Below, in pieces: positions 46,267 to 56,520 of a DNA stretch of 64,000 bases (the first letter of the stretch is position 1; every line of letters begins with the position of its first letter). The notes under the pieces are model-generated. The model did not search any database. It had not been told where the DNA came from and was given only the letters and a program-made list of their open reading frames with translations. The translations under genes were made by a program, and so were the position numbers. The DNA is from Chitinophaga pinensis (GTDB taxonomy: Bacteria; Bacteroidota; Bacteroidia; Chitinophagales; Chitinophagaceae): contig CAMAXV010000013.1 in NCBI GenBank assembly GCA_945862385.1, positions 1 through 64,000 on the forward strand, in the 5' to 3' direction.

Positions 46267-46734
46267 ATGAGGAAGTCCAGAGCAAAAAAACTACCGCTTG
46301 CGCCAGATCCAAAGTTCAACGATACACTCGTTACACGTTTCATCAATAACGTCATGTGGCAGGGCAAGAAAGATGCGGCATTGACCATTTTTTATGACGC
46401 GCTTGACAAGGTTTCAAAAATGACAAGTGAGGATGGATATGAAGTTTGGAGAAAAGCTTTGTCAAATGTAACCCCTGCTGTTGAAGTTAGGAGTCGCCGA
46501 ATCGGTGGTGCAACCTTTCAGATTCCATCTGAGGTTAGGCCCGACAGAAAAATTTCTCTCAGCATCAAATGGCTTGTACGTTTTTCACGTGAGCGCAATG
46601 GTCGTAGCATGGCTGACAAGTTAGCCAATGAAATCGTTGCAGCGAGCAAGGGTGAAGGTGGAGCATACAAAAAGAAAGAAGATACACACAGGATGGCTGA
46701 AGCCAATAAGGCTTTCGCTCACTTCCGTGTCTGA
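46267..46734 (+). CDS. rpsG: 30S ribosomal protein S7
   Basis: A 155-residue S7, the primary binder of the 16S 3' major domain. [19 protein letters not shown] and [19 protein letters not shown] are typical. Followed by a strong terminator, so the rpsL-rpsG unit appears separate from fusA. Confidence 0.99.
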   Translation: MRKSRAKKLPLAPDPKFNDTLVTRFINNVMWQGKKDAALTIFYDALDKVSKMTSEDGYEVWRKALSNVTPAVEVRSRRIGGATFQIPSEVRPDRKISLSIKWLVRFSRERNGRSMADKLANEIVAASKGEGGAYKKKEDTHRMAEANKAFAHFRV

Positions 46735-46752
46735 TTGTAATATATTATTTTC

Positions 46753-46787
46753 AAAGGGGATGCAATACTGCAGCCCCTTTTTTATTT
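46753..46787 (+). terminator. Intrinsic terminator after rpsG
   Basis: AAAGGGG and TGCA pair with TGCA and CCCCTTT across one A/G mismatch, followed by six T residues. It lies 18 bases after the rpsG stop. Confidence 0.85.
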
Positions 46788-46808
46788 CTTATTCTCCTTG
46801 CCTTTTAC

Positions 46809-46816
46809 TAACTTTG
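46809..46816 (+). promoter_or_regulatory. -7 box of fusA
   Basis: TAACTTTG matches the -7 consensus. The -33 region at 19 bases is not TTTG. It predicts a 5' leader of about 75 bases for fusA. Confidence 0.5.
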
Positions 46817-46894
46817 CACCCGCAAAAGTTCGGGGTCTTTTTAGGATTTCGATAGCGCGACCATAACAGTACATTTTAAACAACAAGAATAGTC

Positions 46895-49039
46895 ATGGCA
46901 GACTTAAAATTTCAACGCAATTTCGGTATTGCCGCACACATTGATGCCGGTAAAACCACTACAACTGAGCGTATCCTGCGCTATACAGGAATGATCCACA
47001 AGATCGGTGAGGTGCACGATGGTGCAGCTACAACTGACTGGATGGAACAGGAAAAGGAGCGTGGTATCACCATTACTTCAGCTGCAGTTAGTTGTCAGTG
47101 GAACTTCCCTACAGTTTTGGGTAAGGCTACTGCGGATACCAAAAAATATTATTTCAATATCATTGATACTCCGGGCCACGTGGATTTCACGGTGGAAGTT
47201 GAACGTTCCATGCGTGTACTCGACGGACTGATTGCACTTTTCTCAGCAGTAGATGGTGTTGAGCCTCAGTCTGAGACCGTATGGCGTCAGGCTAACCGTT
47301 ACAAGGTTCCACGTATTGGATTCGTGAATAAAATGGACCGTAGCGGAGCGGACTTCCTTATGGTAGTTCGTCAGGTCAAAGAAATGCTTGGTGCAAAAGC
47401 TGTTCCCTTGCAGTTGCCGATAGGTGCTGAAGATAACTTCAAAGGTGTGGTTGACCTTATTAAGATGAAAGGAATAATCTGGCACATGGAAACAGAGGGA
47501 ATGACCTTTGATGAGATTCCTGTTCCAGAAGATATGGTTGAGGAAGCGAATGAGTGGAGGCAGAATCTGATAGAGGCAGTTGCTGAATACGACGATAAGT
47601 TACTCGAGAAGTTCTTTGATGATCCAAGCAGTATCTCTGAGGATGAGGTGCACGAAGCAATTCGTAAAGCCTGTATCGATCTCAGTATCGTTCCCATGAT
47701 GTGTGGTTCATCCTTTAAGAATAAAGGTGTTCAGACTGCACTTGATGCAGTTTGCCGTTACCTCCCTGCTCCTGTGGATATTGATGCAGTAGAAGGTATT
47801 AATCCTGATAACGGTGAAACAGTAGTTCGTAAGCCTGAGGCTTCTGAGCCATTTGCGGCCCTTGCATTTAAGATCATGACTGATCCATTTGTGGGACGTC
47901 TGGCATTCTTCAGGGTGTATTCAGGTCATCTTGACGCCGGTTCTTATGTTTTGAACGTAAGAAGTGGTAAGAAAGAGCGTATCAGCCGTATCATGAAAAT
48001 GTTTGCAAACAAACAGAACCCAATTGATTTTATCGAGGCTGGAGACATTGGAGCTGCAGTAGGATTTAAGGAAATCAAAACCGGTGATACCCTTTGTGAT
48101 GAAGATCATCCGATTGTTCTTGAGAATATGTTTATTCCGGAGCCTGTAATTTCGGTGGCAGTTGAGCCAAAGGCACAGGCGGATGTTGATAAGATGGGTA
48201 TGGCTATTGCCAAGCTCGTTGAGGAAGATCCAACCCTTCGTGTAAAAACCGATGAGGAAACCGGACAAACGATTCTCAGTGGAATGGGTGAGCTACATTT
48301 GGAGATTATTGTTGACAGGATGCGCCGTGAGTTTAAAGTTGAAGTGAACCAGGGAGCCCCTCAGGTTGCTTACAAGGAAGCATTCCAGTCTACCATTGAA
48401 CACCGTGAAACACTGAAAAAGCAAACGGGTGGACGTGGTAAGTTCGCTGATATCGTTTTTGAAATGGGGCCAGCTGATGAAGAATGGCTGAAAGAGAATC
48501 CCGGAAAGCAGATGCAGTTTGTCAATGATATTTTCGGAGGATCTATTCCACGTGAATTCGTTCCAGCTATCCAGAAAGGATTTGAACAGTCTATGTCTTC
48601 TGGCATCCTCGCTAACTATCCTGTTGAACACATGAAGATTCGTGTATTTGACGGAAGCTTCCACCAGGTTGACTCTGATTCCATGTCTTTCGAATTGTGC
48701 GCGAAATCAGGTTTCCGTGAAGCTGGTCGCAAGGCTAAGCCCGTATTGCTTGAGCCGATTATGCGGGTTGAAGTTATCACTCCAGAACAATACATGGGTG
48801 ATGTTACCGGTGACTTGAACAGGAGAAGGGGTATGCTTGAGGGAATGGACAGCCGCGCAGGTGCACAAGTTATTAAGGCCAAAGTGCCATTGAGTGAAAT
48901 GTTTGGCTATGTAACACAGCTTCGTTCACTTTCATCCGGCAGGGCATCTTCTACCATGGAGTTCTCACATTACAATCCAGCTCCCAACAATATTGCTGAA
49001 GAGGTAATAGCCAGGGTAAAGGGTAAGTCAAAAGAGTAA
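46895..49039 (+). CDS. fusA: Elongation factor G
   Basis: A 714-residue translocase GTPase. The G1 loop is [15 protein letters not shown], switch I includes [11 protein letters not shown]3 is DTPGHVDFT and G4 NKMD. Domains II-V follow, ending in [15 protein letters not shown] terminator upstream (after rpsG) and another downstream make it an independent unit. tuf, which follows fusA in many bacteria, is absent here as usual for Bacteroidota. Confidence 0.99.
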   Translation: MADLKFQRNFGIAAHIDAGKTTTTERILRYTGMIHKIGEVHDGAATTDWMEQEKERGITITSAAVSCQWNFPTVLGKATADTKKYYFNIIDTPGHVDFTVEVERSMRVLDGLIALFSAVDGVEPQSETVWRQANRYKVPRIGFVNKMDRSGADFLMVVRQVKEMLGAKAVPLQLPIGAEDNFKGVVDLIKMKGIIWHMETEGMTFDEIPVPEDMVEEANEWRQNLIEAVAEYDDKLLEKFFDDPSSISEDEVHEAIRKACIDLSIVPMMCGSSFKNKGVQTALDAVCRYLPAPVDIDAVEGINPDNGETVVRKPEASEPFAALAFKIMTDPFVGRLAFFRVYSGHLDAGSYVLNVRSGKKERISRIMKMFANKQNPIDFIEAGDIGAAVGFKEIKTGDTLCDEDHPIVLENMFIPEPVISVAVEPKAQADVDKMGMAIAKLVEEDPTLRVKTDEETGQTILSGMGELHLEIIVDRMRREFKVEVNQGAPQVAYKEAFQSTIEHRETLKKQTGGRGKFADIVFEMGPADEEWLKENPGKQMQFVNDIFGGSIPREFVPAIQKGFEQSMSSGILANYPVEHMKIRVFDGSFHQVDSDSMSFELCAKSGFREAGRKAKPVLLEPIMRVEVITPEQYMGDVTGDLNRRRGMLEGMDSRAGAQVIKAKVPLSEMFGYVTQLRSLSSGRASSTMEFSHYNPAPNNIAEEVIARVKGKSKE

Positions 49040-49061
49040 ACACAACTTTTCAATAGGCTTT

Positions 49062-49096
49062 ATGGCCCCGGAATTCTTTCCGGGGCCATTTTTTTT
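49062..49096 (+). terminator. Intrinsic terminator after fusA
   Basis: A perfect 11-bp stem (ATGGCCCCGGA / TCCGGGGCCAT) with a 6-base loop and eight T residues. One of the strongest terminators in the window, 22 bases after the fusA stop. Confidence 0.96.
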
Positions 49097-49136
49097 CATC
49101 TATTTTATGTTTTGTTTCAAATTTCATTGAATTTCT

Positions 49137-49167
49137 TTTGTAAGTATGAAACTATTCCTTACTTTTG
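49137..49167 (+). promoter_or_regulatory. Promoter of the S10 operon
   Basis: TTTG (49137-49140), 19 bases, TACTTTTG (49160-49167), a perfect Bacteroidota promoter 30 bases before the rpsJ ATG and directly after the fusA terminator. Confidence 0.82.
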
Positions 49168-49197
49168 CATCCCCGTTTAAAAAATGGGAAACAAATT

Positions 49198-49503
49198 ATG
49201 TCACAAAGAATCAGGATAAAATTGCAGTCATACGACCACAATCTGGTTGACAAATCTGCTGAGAAGATTGTTAAGACCGTTCGCAGTACAGGGGCCGTTA
49301 TTACAGGACCAATTCCTCTTCCTACACAGAAGCGGATATTCACTGTGTTGAAATCCCCTCACGTTAACAAGAAGAGCCGTGAGCAGTTTCAGTTGTCAAC
49401 ACACAAGCGTTTGCTTGACATCTATACTTCCTCATCACGTACTGTAGATGCGTTGAGTAAGCTTGATTTGCCTAGTGGTGTTGATGTTGAGATTAAGGCC
49501 TGA
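49198..49503 (+). CDS. rpsJ: 30S ribosomal protein S10
   Basis: A 101-residue S10 (also NusE in antitermination). The start ATG 49198 gives [18 protein letters not shown]; an upstream frame from 49165 is not supported. First gene of the S10 operon, unusually separated from rplC by 271 bases. Confidence 0.99.
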   Translation: MSQRIRIKLQSYDHNLVDKSAEKIVKTVRSTGAVITGPIPLPTQKRIFTVLKSPHVNKKSREQFQLSTHKRLLDIYTSSSRTVDALSKLDLPSGVDVEIKA

Positions 49504-49774
49504 TCGTTATTTAAGTGCACTGTTGATGCAGTGCGAAGTTCTTTAGTTTTCATCTCCCAATTGATTGCCGTTGGCATGAGAAAAAGGAGCGCTGAATTTA
49601 GATTTTCTCTCTCTTAGGAGAGTTTAAATATAAACAAGCCCTTCGAGGTTTGTTTACTGTCGGTACTTCCATCCTGGCGATTCGGGAAAACGGAAAAGGT
49701 CGATAGCAAACTGGGATTGAAGTGGGGTTATGCCCCATTGTCCATTTAACCGAAAAGGGTATAAAATTTGAACC
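49504..49774 (+). other. Structured non-coding leader between rpsJ and rplC
   Basis: This 271-base gap holds no convincing gene. It contains four small inverted repeats: GCACTG/CAGTGC (49517-49534), CTCTC/GAGAG near 49609-49622, AAACAA/TTGTTT with inner CC/GG (49632-49655) and TGGGG/CCCCA (49723-49737). None has a terminator T-tract. Candidate regulatory leader of the rplC-onward genes. Confidence 0.45.
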
Positions 49775-50392
49775 ATGAAAGGAATTATCGGTAAAAAAAT
49801 CGGGATGACCAGCATCTTCGGTCCCGACGGGAAGCAGACCTCCTGCACCGTCATCGAGGCTGGTCCATGTGTGGTTACGCAAGTAAAGACCAGCGACAAC
49901 GACGGTTATACTGCACACCAGCTAGCATTTGGCGAAAAATCAGAAAACAGGGCCATTGCTTCAGTTAGGGGCCATTTTGCAAAGGCTTCTTCTACTCCAA
50001 AAAGTTTTGTAAAAGAGTTCAGGGATTACAGCCTTGAAAAGAACGTGGGTGAGTCTGTCACTTGCGATATTTTCGTTGAAGGCGAGAAGGTTGATGTTGT
50101 AGGCACTACCAAGGGTAAGGGTTTTCAGGGTGTTGTAAAGCGCCATGGTTTCTCTGGTGTTGGTGAGCAGTCTCATGGTCAGCATGATCGTCAGCGTGCG
50201 CCGGGTTCTATTGGTAACTCATCTGATGCGTCCAGGGTTTTCAAGGGTATGCGTATGGCTGGCCGTATGGGCGGTGATCGCGTAAAAGTGAAAGGCCTGA
50301 AGGTTGTGAAGATTTTCGCTGAAAAGAATTACATCCTTGTAAGCGGATCAGTACCGGGCCACAATGGTTCAATAGTTTTTATTCAGAATTAA
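49775..50392 (+). CDS. rplC: 50S ribosomal protein L3
   Basis: A 205-residue L3, [15 protein letters not shown] at the start and [13 protein letters not shown] near the end; the Gln in [12 protein letters not shown] is the residue methylated by PrmB in some bacteria. It helps nucleate 50S assembly. rplD follows 15 bases downstream. Confidence 0.99.
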   Translation: MKGIIGKKIGMTSIFGPDGKQTSCTVIEAGPCVVTQVKTSDNDGYTAHQLAFGEKSENRAIASVRGHFAKASSTPKSFVKEFRDYSLEKNVGESVTCDIFVEGEKVDVVGTTKGKGFQGVVKRHGFSGVGEQSHGQHDRQRAPGSIGNSSDASRVFKGMRMAGRMGGDRVKVKGLKVVKIFAEKNYILVSGSVPGHNGSIVFIQN

Positions 50393-50407
50393 TTCAACGC
50401 ATCGAAC

Positions 50408-51046
50408 ATGCAAGTAGACGTATTATCAATAACAGGAAGTAAGACTGGCAGGACAGTAGATCTGCCTGAGGATATATTTGGTGCGGAGCCGAATAACCAC
50501 GTGATTTATCTGGCCGTTAAGCAGTATCTTGCTGCCCAGCGTCAGGGAACACACAAGGTAAAGACCCGTGCAGAAGTTAAGGGTGCAAGCAGAAAGCTGC
50601 ACAAGCAAAAAGGAACAGGCGGAGCCCGTAAGGGTAATATCCGCAACCCTTTGTACAAAGGTGGTGGTACTATTTTTGGTCCAAAGCCACATGGTTACGA
50701 CATCAAGCTGAACCGTCAGGTAAAGGATCTCGCCAAGGTGAGTGCATTGAGTCACAAGGGCAAGGCAAATGCTATCGTAGTAGTAGAAGATATGCAGCTT
50801 GAAGTTCCAAAGACAAATACATTTGCTGGAATGCTCAAGGGCTTAAATATAAGCGATAAGAAAGCTTTATATGTAACCCCTGAGTATAACGAACAGGTTT
50901 TTGCAAGCGCACGCAATATTCCTTCTGTGCTTACATCAGTACTCTCCGACATCAACACGTATGATGTGATGAATGCTGACGTACTTGTTCTCAGTGAATC
51001 TGCTGCAAATATGTTTGTTGATCAGGAAGAGGGAGTTGAAGCTTAA
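50408..51046 (+). CDS. rplD: 50S ribosomal protein L4
   Basis: A 212-residue L4 lining the exit tunnel. Its extended loop is KQKGTGGARKGNIRNP with GPKPHGYDIKLN after it. In E. coli L4 represses the S10 operon; whether it acts on the gap before rplC here is unknown. Confidence 0.99.
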   Translation: MQVDVLSITGSKTGRTVDLPEDIFGAEPNNHVIYLAVKQYLAAQRQGTHKVKTRAEVKGASRKLHKQKGTGGARKGNIRNPLYKGGGTIFGPKPHGYDIKLNRQVKDLAKVSALSHKGKANAIVVVEDMQLEVPKTNTFAGMLKGLNISDKKALYVTPEYNEQVFASARNIPSVLTSVLSDINTYDVMNADVLVLSESAANMFVDQEEGVEA

Positions 51047-51075
51047 TTGAATTAATCAAATTTTAAACAAGAGAT

Positions 51076-51375
51076 ATGAAACTTGCTGATGTACTGGTAA
51101 AGCCCATCTTGTCTGAGAAGGCAAACCAGCTTTCAGAAAAAAGCCGTGTTTATTCCTTCAGGGTTGCTCGTTTTGCGAACAAGCTTGAAATTAAAAAAGC
51201 GGTTGAGGAATTCTATGGTGTTACGGTTGAAGATGTTCGTACTGCTGTAGCTCCTGCTAAAAGCAAAAGCAGGATGACTAAGGCTGGTGTAATCAGTGGC
51301 CGCAAGCCATCCTACAAAAAAGCATTTGTAACCGTTGGTGAAGGTGATACCATTGACCTTTATGCAAATATTTAA
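51076..51375 (+). CDS. rplW: 50S ribosomal protein L23
   Basis: A 99-residue L23 at the tunnel exit, docking site for trigger factor and SRP. VKPILSEKA at the N-terminus is typical, followed by EEFYGVTVEDVRT. Confidence 0.98.
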   Translation: MKLADVLVKPILSEKANQLSEKSRVYSFRVARFANKLEIKKAVEEFYGVTVEDVRTAVAPAKSKSRMTKAGVISGRKPSYKKAFVTVGEGDTIDLYANI

Positions 51376-51410
51376 TTGAAAAAGAAGCCTGAGGGCAAAA
51401 AAATAAGAAC

Positions 51411-52250
51411 ATGGCATTAAAGAAGTACAAACCAATTACAGCGGGAACCAGGTGGAGGATAGGAAACGCTTACGCTGAGGTAACCACATCAACTCCTGAA
51501 AAGTCTCTTTTGGAGACAGTGAAGAAGACCGGTGGCCGCAATGCGCAGGGACGTAGAGCAATGCGTTATATTGGCGGTGGTAATAAGAAAATGTACAGGG
51601 TGATTGATTTCAAGCGTGACAAGCATGCAATACCTGCAAAAGTTGCCACTATTGAGTATGATCCAAACAGGACATCATTCATTGCATTGTTGAACTATGC
51701 AGATGGTGAGAAGCGTTACATTCTTGCTCCTCAAGGACTTGAAGTTGGTATGACCGTAATTAGTGGTCCTGCTGTTCCTCCTGAAGTTGGTAACACCCTG
51801 ATTATGAAGAACATGCCTTTGGGTACCAATCTTCACAATATTGAAATGCAGCCTGGACAAGGTGGTAAGATTGCCCGCAGTGCCGGTGCTTCTGCCCAGC
51901 TGACCAATAAGGAAGAGAAGTATGCAGTACTCAAAATGCCTTCTGGTGAGTTGAGAAAAGTATTGATTAACTGTTTTGCAACTGTTGGTGTTTTATCTAA
52001 CTCTGATCATAGCCTCGAGAGTATGGGTAAAGCAGGTCGGAATCGATGGAAAGGTATTCGTCCGCGTAACAGAGGTGTAGCCATGAACCCCGTTGACCAT
52101 CCGATGGGTGGTGGTGAAGGTCGCTCTTCAGGTGGACATCCCCGCAGCCGTACAGGTAAGTATGCAAAGGGTGAGAAGACCAGGACACTTGGAAAGGGCA
52201 GTGATAAGCTCATTATCCAGCGTAAGAATGGTAAAAAACTCGCCAAATAA
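51411..52250 (+). CDS. rplB: 50S ribosomal protein L2
   Basis: A 279-residue L2 close to the peptidyl-transferase centre. [19 protein letters not shown] retains the conserved VDHP histidine, and [12 protein letters not shown] starts the chain. The longest ribosomal protein in the S10 unit. rpsS follows 37 bases downstream. Confidence 0.99.
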   Translation: MALKKYKPITAGTRWRIGNAYAEVTTSTPEKSLLETVKKTGGRNAQGRRAMRYIGGGNKKMYRVIDFKRDKHAIPAKVATIEYDPNRTSFIALLNYADGEKRYILAPQGLEVGMTVISGPAVPPEVGNTLIMKNMPLGTNLHNIEMQPGQGGKIARSAGASAQLTNKEEKYAVLKMPSGELRKVLINCFATVGVLSNSDHSLESMGKAGRNRWKGIRPRNRGVAMNPVDHPMGGGEGRSSGGHPRSRTGKYAKGEKTRTLGKGSDKLIIQRKNGKKLAK

Positions 52251-52287
52251 GCAATCAGAAAAGAACTTATAACTAGAAATAAAGAAT

Positions 52288-52557
52288 ATGGCTCGTTCAA
52301 TTAGAAAAGGCCCCTATGTTGCGGCTAAATTAGAAAAGAAGGTTGAATCGATGAATGACGGTAAAACCAAAAGAGCTGTCGTTAAAACCTGGAGCCGCAG
52401 GAGTACGATTACACCAGACTTCGTAGGACATACTTTTGCTGTTCACAACGGAAATAAATTTATTCCCGTCTATGTAACAGAGTTTATGGTAGGCCATAAG
52501 CTTGGTGAGTTTTCTCCAACCAGGAACTTTAAAGGACATTCCAGTAAGAAATCATAA
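52288..52557 (+). CDS. rpsS: 30S ribosomal protein S19
   Basis: An 89-residue S19, with [11 protein letters not shown] at the start and [17 protein letters not shown] near the C-terminus. Located in the 30S head beside S13. Confidence 0.99.
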   Translation: MARSIRKGPYVAAKLEKKVESMNDGKTKRAVVKTWSRRSTITPDFVGHTFAVHNGNKFIPVYVTEFMVGHKLGEFSPTRNFKGHSSKKS

Positions 52558-52594
52558 TGAATTCGCCCCGTTCACAGGGTAGTAAAAAAACAAT

Positions 52595-52933
52595 ATGGAA
52601 GCAGTAGCAAAATTGAGAAATTATCCCACTTCACCCAGGAAGATGCGCCTCCTGGCTGATCACATCCGCGGATTAAAGGTAGAAAAGGCTGTAGCAATTC
52701 TCGAGCATCATCCTCAGCACAGTGCAACACCACTGAGAAAACTGGTTCTTTCTGCTGTCAGCAACTGGAAGCAGAAGAACGAAGGTGGTAATGTTGAATC
52801 CCTTGTTGTGAAGACTATTTTTGTTGATGGCGCGCGCAGCATCAAGAGAATGCTTCCAGCTCCTCAGGGACGTGCTTACCGCATGCGCAAACGCAGCAAT
52901 CATGTAACTGTTATCGTTGACGCACACAATTAA
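52595..52933 (+). CDS. rplV: 50S ribosomal protein L22
   Basis: A 112-residue L22. LRNYPTSPRKMRLLADHIRG starts the fold; the tunnel-lining beta-hairpin includes RMLPAPQGRAYR. No deletion or macrolide-type change is obvious in the loop. Confidence 0.99.
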   Translation: MEAVAKLRNYPTSPRKMRLLADHIRGLKVEKAVAILEHHPQHSATPLRKLVLSAVSNWKQKNEGGNVESLVVKTIFVDGARSIKRMLPAPQGRAYRMRKRSNHVTVIVDAHN

Positions 52934-52955
52934 GAACTTTACAAACTGAATCATA

Positions 52956-53732
52956 ATGGGTCAAAAAACGAATCCAATTGGCAACAGGTTAGGTATCATC
53001 CGTGGATGGGATAGCAACTGGTACGGCAGTAAAAAAGATTATGCACATAAACTTATCGAAGATGATAGGGTACGTGGATACCTCAATGCTCGTATCAATA
53101 AAGGTGGTATTGCCAAAATAGTTATAGAGCGTACACTCAATAAATTAATTATCACAATCCATACTTCCAAGCCCGGAATAATCATCGGTAAAGGTGGTGG
53201 GGAAGTTGACAGGATCAAGGAAGAGTTGAAGAAACTCACTGGAAAGGATGATGTACAAATCAACATTCTTGAGATCCGCCGTCCTGAGCTTGATGCAACT
53301 ATTGTTGGTGAGACCATCGCCAAGCAAATTGAAAACCGCATCAACTACAAGCGTGCAATCAAAATGGCTATAGCCTCAACCATGCGCTTAGGTGCTGAAG
53401 GAATAAAAATAAAGGCAAGCGGTCGTATCGGTGGTGCTGAAATAGCACGTTCCGAAGAGATGAAGGATGGTCGTGTTCCTTTGCATACTTTCAGGATGGA
53501 TATTGATTACGCATCAGTATTTGCCCAGACTGTTTACGGTAAAATTGGTATCAAGGTTTGGATTTGTAAAGGTGAAGTTTTGGCTAAGCGTGATCTGAAT
53601 CCAAATATCGTTGGTGCAAAATCTGAAGGTGCTGAAAGAAGAGATTCACGCGGTGGAGCCGGTCGTGATGACAGAAGAGGAGGTGGACGTGATGACAGAA
53701 GAGGTGGTGGTTCAAGGGATCGTAGGGGTTAA
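52956..53732 (+). CDS. rpsC: 30S ribosomal protein S3 with Arg/Gly-rich tail
   Basis: A 258-residue S3, longer than the 233 of E. coli. The KH domain GxxG loop is [12 protein letters not shown] (76-87). The core ends near residue 222, followed by a basic, low-complexity tail of about 36 residues with repeats of RDDRRGGG. At DNA level the tail contains a 24-bp direct repeat. The tail resembles RGG motifs that bind RNA. Confidence 0.99.
   Translation: MGQKTNPIGNRLGIIRGWDSNWYGSKKDYAHKLIEDDRVRGYLNARINKGGIAKIVIERTLNKLIITIHTSKPGIIIGKGGGEVDRIKEELKKLTGKDDVQINILEIRRPELDATIVGETIAKQIENRINYKRAIKMAIASTMRLGAEGIKIKASGRIGGAEIARSEEMKDGRVPLHTFRMDIDYASVFAQTVYGKIGIKVWICKGEVLAKRDLNPNIVGAKSEGAERRDSRGGAGRDDRRGGGRDDRRGGGSRDRRG
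53664..53704 (+). repeat. 24-bp-period direct repeat in the rpsC tail
   Basis: CGTGATGACAGAAGAGG occurs at 53664-53680 and again at 53688-53704. In frame it duplicates GRDDRRGG. Confidence 0.85.
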
Positions 53733-53769
53733 TTAATTTACTAACGGGTATTCATTAAAATACTTCAAC

Positions 53770-54189
53770 ATGTTACAACCAAAAAGAACAAAACACAGAA
53801 AAGCCCAGAAAGGAAGAATAAGAGAAGTAGCTAAACGCGGTACTACCCTTGCTTTCGGTTCATTTGGCCTTAAGGCTCTGGAGCCTGTGTGGATGACCAA
53901 TCGTCAGATAGAAGCAGCACGTCAGGCATTGACACGTGCGATGAAACGTGAAGGTAATGTTTGGATCAGAATCTTTCCAGATAAGCCAATTACAAGAAAA
54001 CCACTTGAAGTGAGGATGGGTAAGGGTAAAGGTAATCCTGAATTCTGGGCAGCAGTAGTTGAGCCAGGAAGAATTTTGTTTGAAGTTGAAGGCGTTACTA
54101 TGGAAGTTGCTCAGGAAGCAATGCATTTAGCTGCCGCTAAACTGCCCATTAAAACAAAGTTTATTGTTCGCAGGGATTTTGCAGCATAA
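53770..54189 (+). CDS. rplP: 50S ribosomal protein L16
   Basis: A 139-residue L16 near the A-site t[20 protein letters not shown] and [20 protein letters not shown] are typical. The arginine that is hydroxylated in E. coli lies in the conserved RMGKG region. Confidence 0.99.
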   Translation: MLQPKRTKHRKAQKGRIREVAKRGTTLAFGSFGLKALEPVWMTNRQIEAARQALTRAMKREGNVWIRIFPDKPITRKPLEVRMGKGKGNPEFWAAVVEPGRILFEVEGVTMEVAQEAMHLAAAKLPIKTKFIVRRDFAA

Positions 54190-54216
54190 GGTATAAGTAA
54201 GTTAAACAACAGAACC

Positions 54217-54423
54217 ATGTCAAAGAAAATCGATTTTTTAAAAAGCCTTACAGCCCTGAGTGAATCAGATATTAAGGCCAAAATCAATGAGGATGAATTG
54301 CGTTTAAAGAAATTGCAGTTCGCCCATGTTATTACGCCACTCGAGAACCCAATGAGTATCAGGGATTTGAGAAAAGACATTGCACGTCTCAAAACTGAAT
54401 TAAAGAAAAGGGTTACTGCCTGA
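54217..54423 (+). CDS. rpmC: 50S ribosomal protein L29
   Basis: A 68-residue helical L29. The segment MSIRDLRKDIARLKTEL matches the conserved second-helix motif. Located between rplP and rpsQ as normal. Confidence 0.97.
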   Translation: MSKKIDFLKSLTALSESDIKAKINEDELRLKKLQFAHVITPLENPMSIRDLRKDIARLKTELKKRVTA

Positions 54424-54480
54424 TTGGAGCAGTTCAATTAAAAAACAATCCGGTAACTGCCGGGTATAAAATAGAAAGAA

Positions 54481-54738
54481 ATGGTTGATAGAAAACTTCG
54501 CAAGACCAAAACAGGGGTAGTCTTTAGTGATAAGATGGAAAAGACCATCACTGTTGCTGTTGAAAGAAAGGTAAAGCACCCCATCTATGGAAAGTTTGTA
54601 AAGAAAACAACAAAATTCCATGCTCATGATGAAAAGAATGAGGCGAAGCCTGGTGATGTAGTACGCATCATGGAAACAAGGCCTATGAGTAAGACAAAGC
54701 GTTGGAGACTTGTTGATATCATTGAAAAGGCCAAGTAG
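54481..54738 (+). CDS. rpsQ: 30S ribosomal protein S17
   Basis: An 85-residue OB-fold S17. [18 protein letters not shown] and [17 protein letters not shown] are family signatures. Last gene of the classical S10 group. Confidence 0.99.
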   Translation: MVDRKLRKTKTGVVFSDKMEKTITVAVERKVKHPIYGKFVKKTTKFHAHDEKNEAKPGDVVRIMETRPMSKTKRWRLVDIIEKAK

Positions 54739-54805
54739 GATTCACGAAGTGGTCAATAGACAAATCGTTTAACCAGAAGGCGACAGCCGATTAAAATATA
54801 ATAAA

Positions 54806-55174
54806 ATGATTCAGCAAGAATCCAGATTGAATGTAGCAGACAACAGCGGTGCCAAAGAGGTACTCTGTATCCGTGTACTGGGAAACAGCGGACAGGATTA
54901 TGCCAAAATTGGTGATAAAATAGTTGTTACTGTTAAAGATGCAATCCCTGCCGGTGGTGTTAAAAAGGGTACAGTAGCAAAAGCTGTTATTGTAAGAACT
55001 AAAAATAAACTTCGCAGGAAGGATGGTTCATACATCCGCTTTGACGACAATGCAGTTGTATTGTTGAATGCAGCTGATGAGCCAAGGGGAACACGTATTT
55101 TTGGTCCAGTAGCCAGAGAGTTAAGGGATAAAGGTTACATGAAGATCATATCACTGGCCCCTGAAGTACTTTAA
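54806..55174 (+). CDS. rplN: 50S ribosomal protein L14
   Basis: A 122-residue L14: [19 protein letters not shown] at the start, [18 protein letters not shown] in the middle. First gene of the spc group, 67 bases after rpsQ with no terminator seen between them. Confidence 0.99.
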   Translation: MIQQESRLNVADNSGAKEVLCIRVLGNSGQDYAKIGDKIVVTVKDAIPAGGVKKGTVAKAVIVRTKNKLRRKDGSYIRFDDNAVVLLNAADEPRGTRIFGPVARELRDKGYMKIISLAPEVL

Positions 55175-55215
55175 TTGCGTATAAACTGCGTGAATAACGC
55201 TTTAAAATAAAGAAG

Positions 55216-55554
55216 ATGAGCAATAGATTCAAACCCAAATTCAACATCAAAAAGGGTGATACCGTAGTGGTTATCGCGGGTGACGATAAAGACCCCAAGA
55301 AACCACGCAAGGTCCTTGAAGTTTTCCCCGATAAAGCCAGGGTATTGGTTGAGGGTGTTAACATTGTAACCCGTCATACTAAGCCTTCTGCCCAGAATAC
55401 CAAAGGTGGTTTGGTGAAGAAAGAAGCTTCCTTACACATCAGCAATATTATGTTGTGGGATTCATCAAAAGGTGAGGCTACAAAAATTAAGCGTACAAGG
55501 GAGAATGGAAAATTAATAAGAATTTCTAAAAAGTCAGGGGAGGTAATCAAATAA
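55216..55554 (+). CDS. rplX: 50S ribosomal protein L24
   Basis: A 112-residue L24 with a KOW motif ([15 protein letters not shown]). Its last codons carry GGGGAGG, and the TAA shares its last base with the rplE ATG, so rplE is probably translationally coupled. Confidence 0.98.
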   Translation: MSNRFKPKFNIKKGDTVVVIAGDDKDPKKPRKVLEVFPDKARVLVEGVNIVTRHTKPSAQNTKGGLVKKEASLHISNIMLWDSSKGEATKIKRTRENGKLIRISKKSGEVIK

Positions 55555-56123
55555 TGAGCACAGCAACTTATACACCCAGGTTACAGTCCAAGTACCAGAA
55601 AGAAGTGGTACCTGCACTGATGAAAAAATTCAGTTATTCTTCAGTAATGCAAGCACCTAAGCTCACCAAGATCTGTTTGAACAGAGGTGTTAATGGTGCA
55701 GTAGCCGATAAAAAATTAATTGATATTGCAGTGGACGAGCTTACAACCATTACAGGTCAGAAAGCAGTAGCTACACGTTCTAAAAAGGACATTTCTAACT
55801 TCAAGTTGCGTAAAAACATGCCAATTGGTGCACGTGTTACACTTCGTGGTGTAAAAATGTTTGAATTTCTTGATAGGTTAATTTCTGCATCTTTGCCACG
55901 TGTGCGTGATTTCAAAGGAATTAGTGAGAAAGCTTTTGATGGTAGAGGTAACTATACACTTGGTGTAACTGAGCAAATTATATTTCCTGAAATTGATATT
56001 GATAAGGTTAATAAGATAACAGGAATGGATATTACATTTGTTACTACAGCCAGGAATAATGAAGAGGCATATGAGCTTCTGAAAGAACTTGGTATGCCAT
56101 TCAAAAACATTAAAAGGGATTAA
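55554..56123 (+). CDS. rplE: 50S ribosomal protein L5
   Basis: A 189-residue L5, binding 5S r[22 protein letters not shown] and [18 protein letters not shown] are typical. Start and rplX stop overlap as TAATG. GGGGAGG lies 10 bases upstream of its ATG, an unusually good Shine-Dalgarno for this group. Confidence 0.99.
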   Translation: MSTATYTPRLQSKYQKEVVPALMKKFSYSSVMQAPKLTKICLNRGVNGAVADKKLIDIAVDELTTITGQKAVATRSKKDISNFKLRKNMPIGARVTLRGVKMFEFLDRLISASLPRVRDFKGISEKAFDGRGNYTLGVTEQIIFPEIDIDKVNKITGMDITFVTTARNNEEAYELLKELGMPFKNIKRD

Positions 56124-56170
56124 AAGCAATAATTTGGGCATGCTGCCCGGGTTTAATACAACTAAGAAAT

Positions 56171-56440
56171 ATGGCAAAAGAATCAGTTAAAGCCAGGCAA
56201 AGAAAAAGGGAGAAAATGGTCGCCCAGTTTGCAGAAAAACGTGCTGCATTAAAAGCTGCCGGAGAATGGCAGGCTTTGGACCAACTACCCAAGAATTCAT
56301 CTAAGGTTCGCCTGAAAAACAGATGTCAGCTTACTGGTAGACCTAAGGGTTACATGAGGTTCTTTGGTTTATCCAGGGTTACCTTCCGGGACATGGCACT
56401 GGCAGGAAAGATTCCTGGAGTAAGGAAAGCCAGCTGGTAA
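56171..56440 (+). CDS. rpsN: 30S ribosomal protein S14 (zinc-free type)
   Basis: An 89-residue S14 of the long form. It has only a single Cys ([15 protein letters not shown]) and lacks the CxxC pairs of the zinc-binding form, so it should not depend on zinc. Confidence 0.99.
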   Translation: MAKESVKARQRKREKMVAQFAEKRAALKAAGEWQALDQLPKNSSKVRLKNRCQLTGRPKGYMRFFGLSRVTFRDMALAGKIPGVRKASW

Positions 56441-56487
56441 ACAGAACAGGACGAAACAGATAATTAACAAATAAAAGCCTAAATAAG

Positions 56488-56512
56488 TCCGCTCTGGCGG
56501 AGCTAAGGAGGG
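56488..56512 (+). promoter_or_regulatory. Hairpin and full Shine-Dalgarno before rpsH
   Basis: TCCGC/GCGGA (56488-56501, 4-base loop) is followed at once by TAAGGAGGG (56504-56512), a perfect complement to the 16S 3' end, with 8 bases to ATG 56521. Most other starts in the window lack such a sequence. Confidence 0.75.
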
Positions 56513-56520
56513 AAAATAAT

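Noticed and set aside
49598-49918. Minus-strand frame covering the rpsJ-rplC gap
   Set aside because: It overlaps the rplC start antisense, has no family resemblance and no promoter; the gap looks non-coding.
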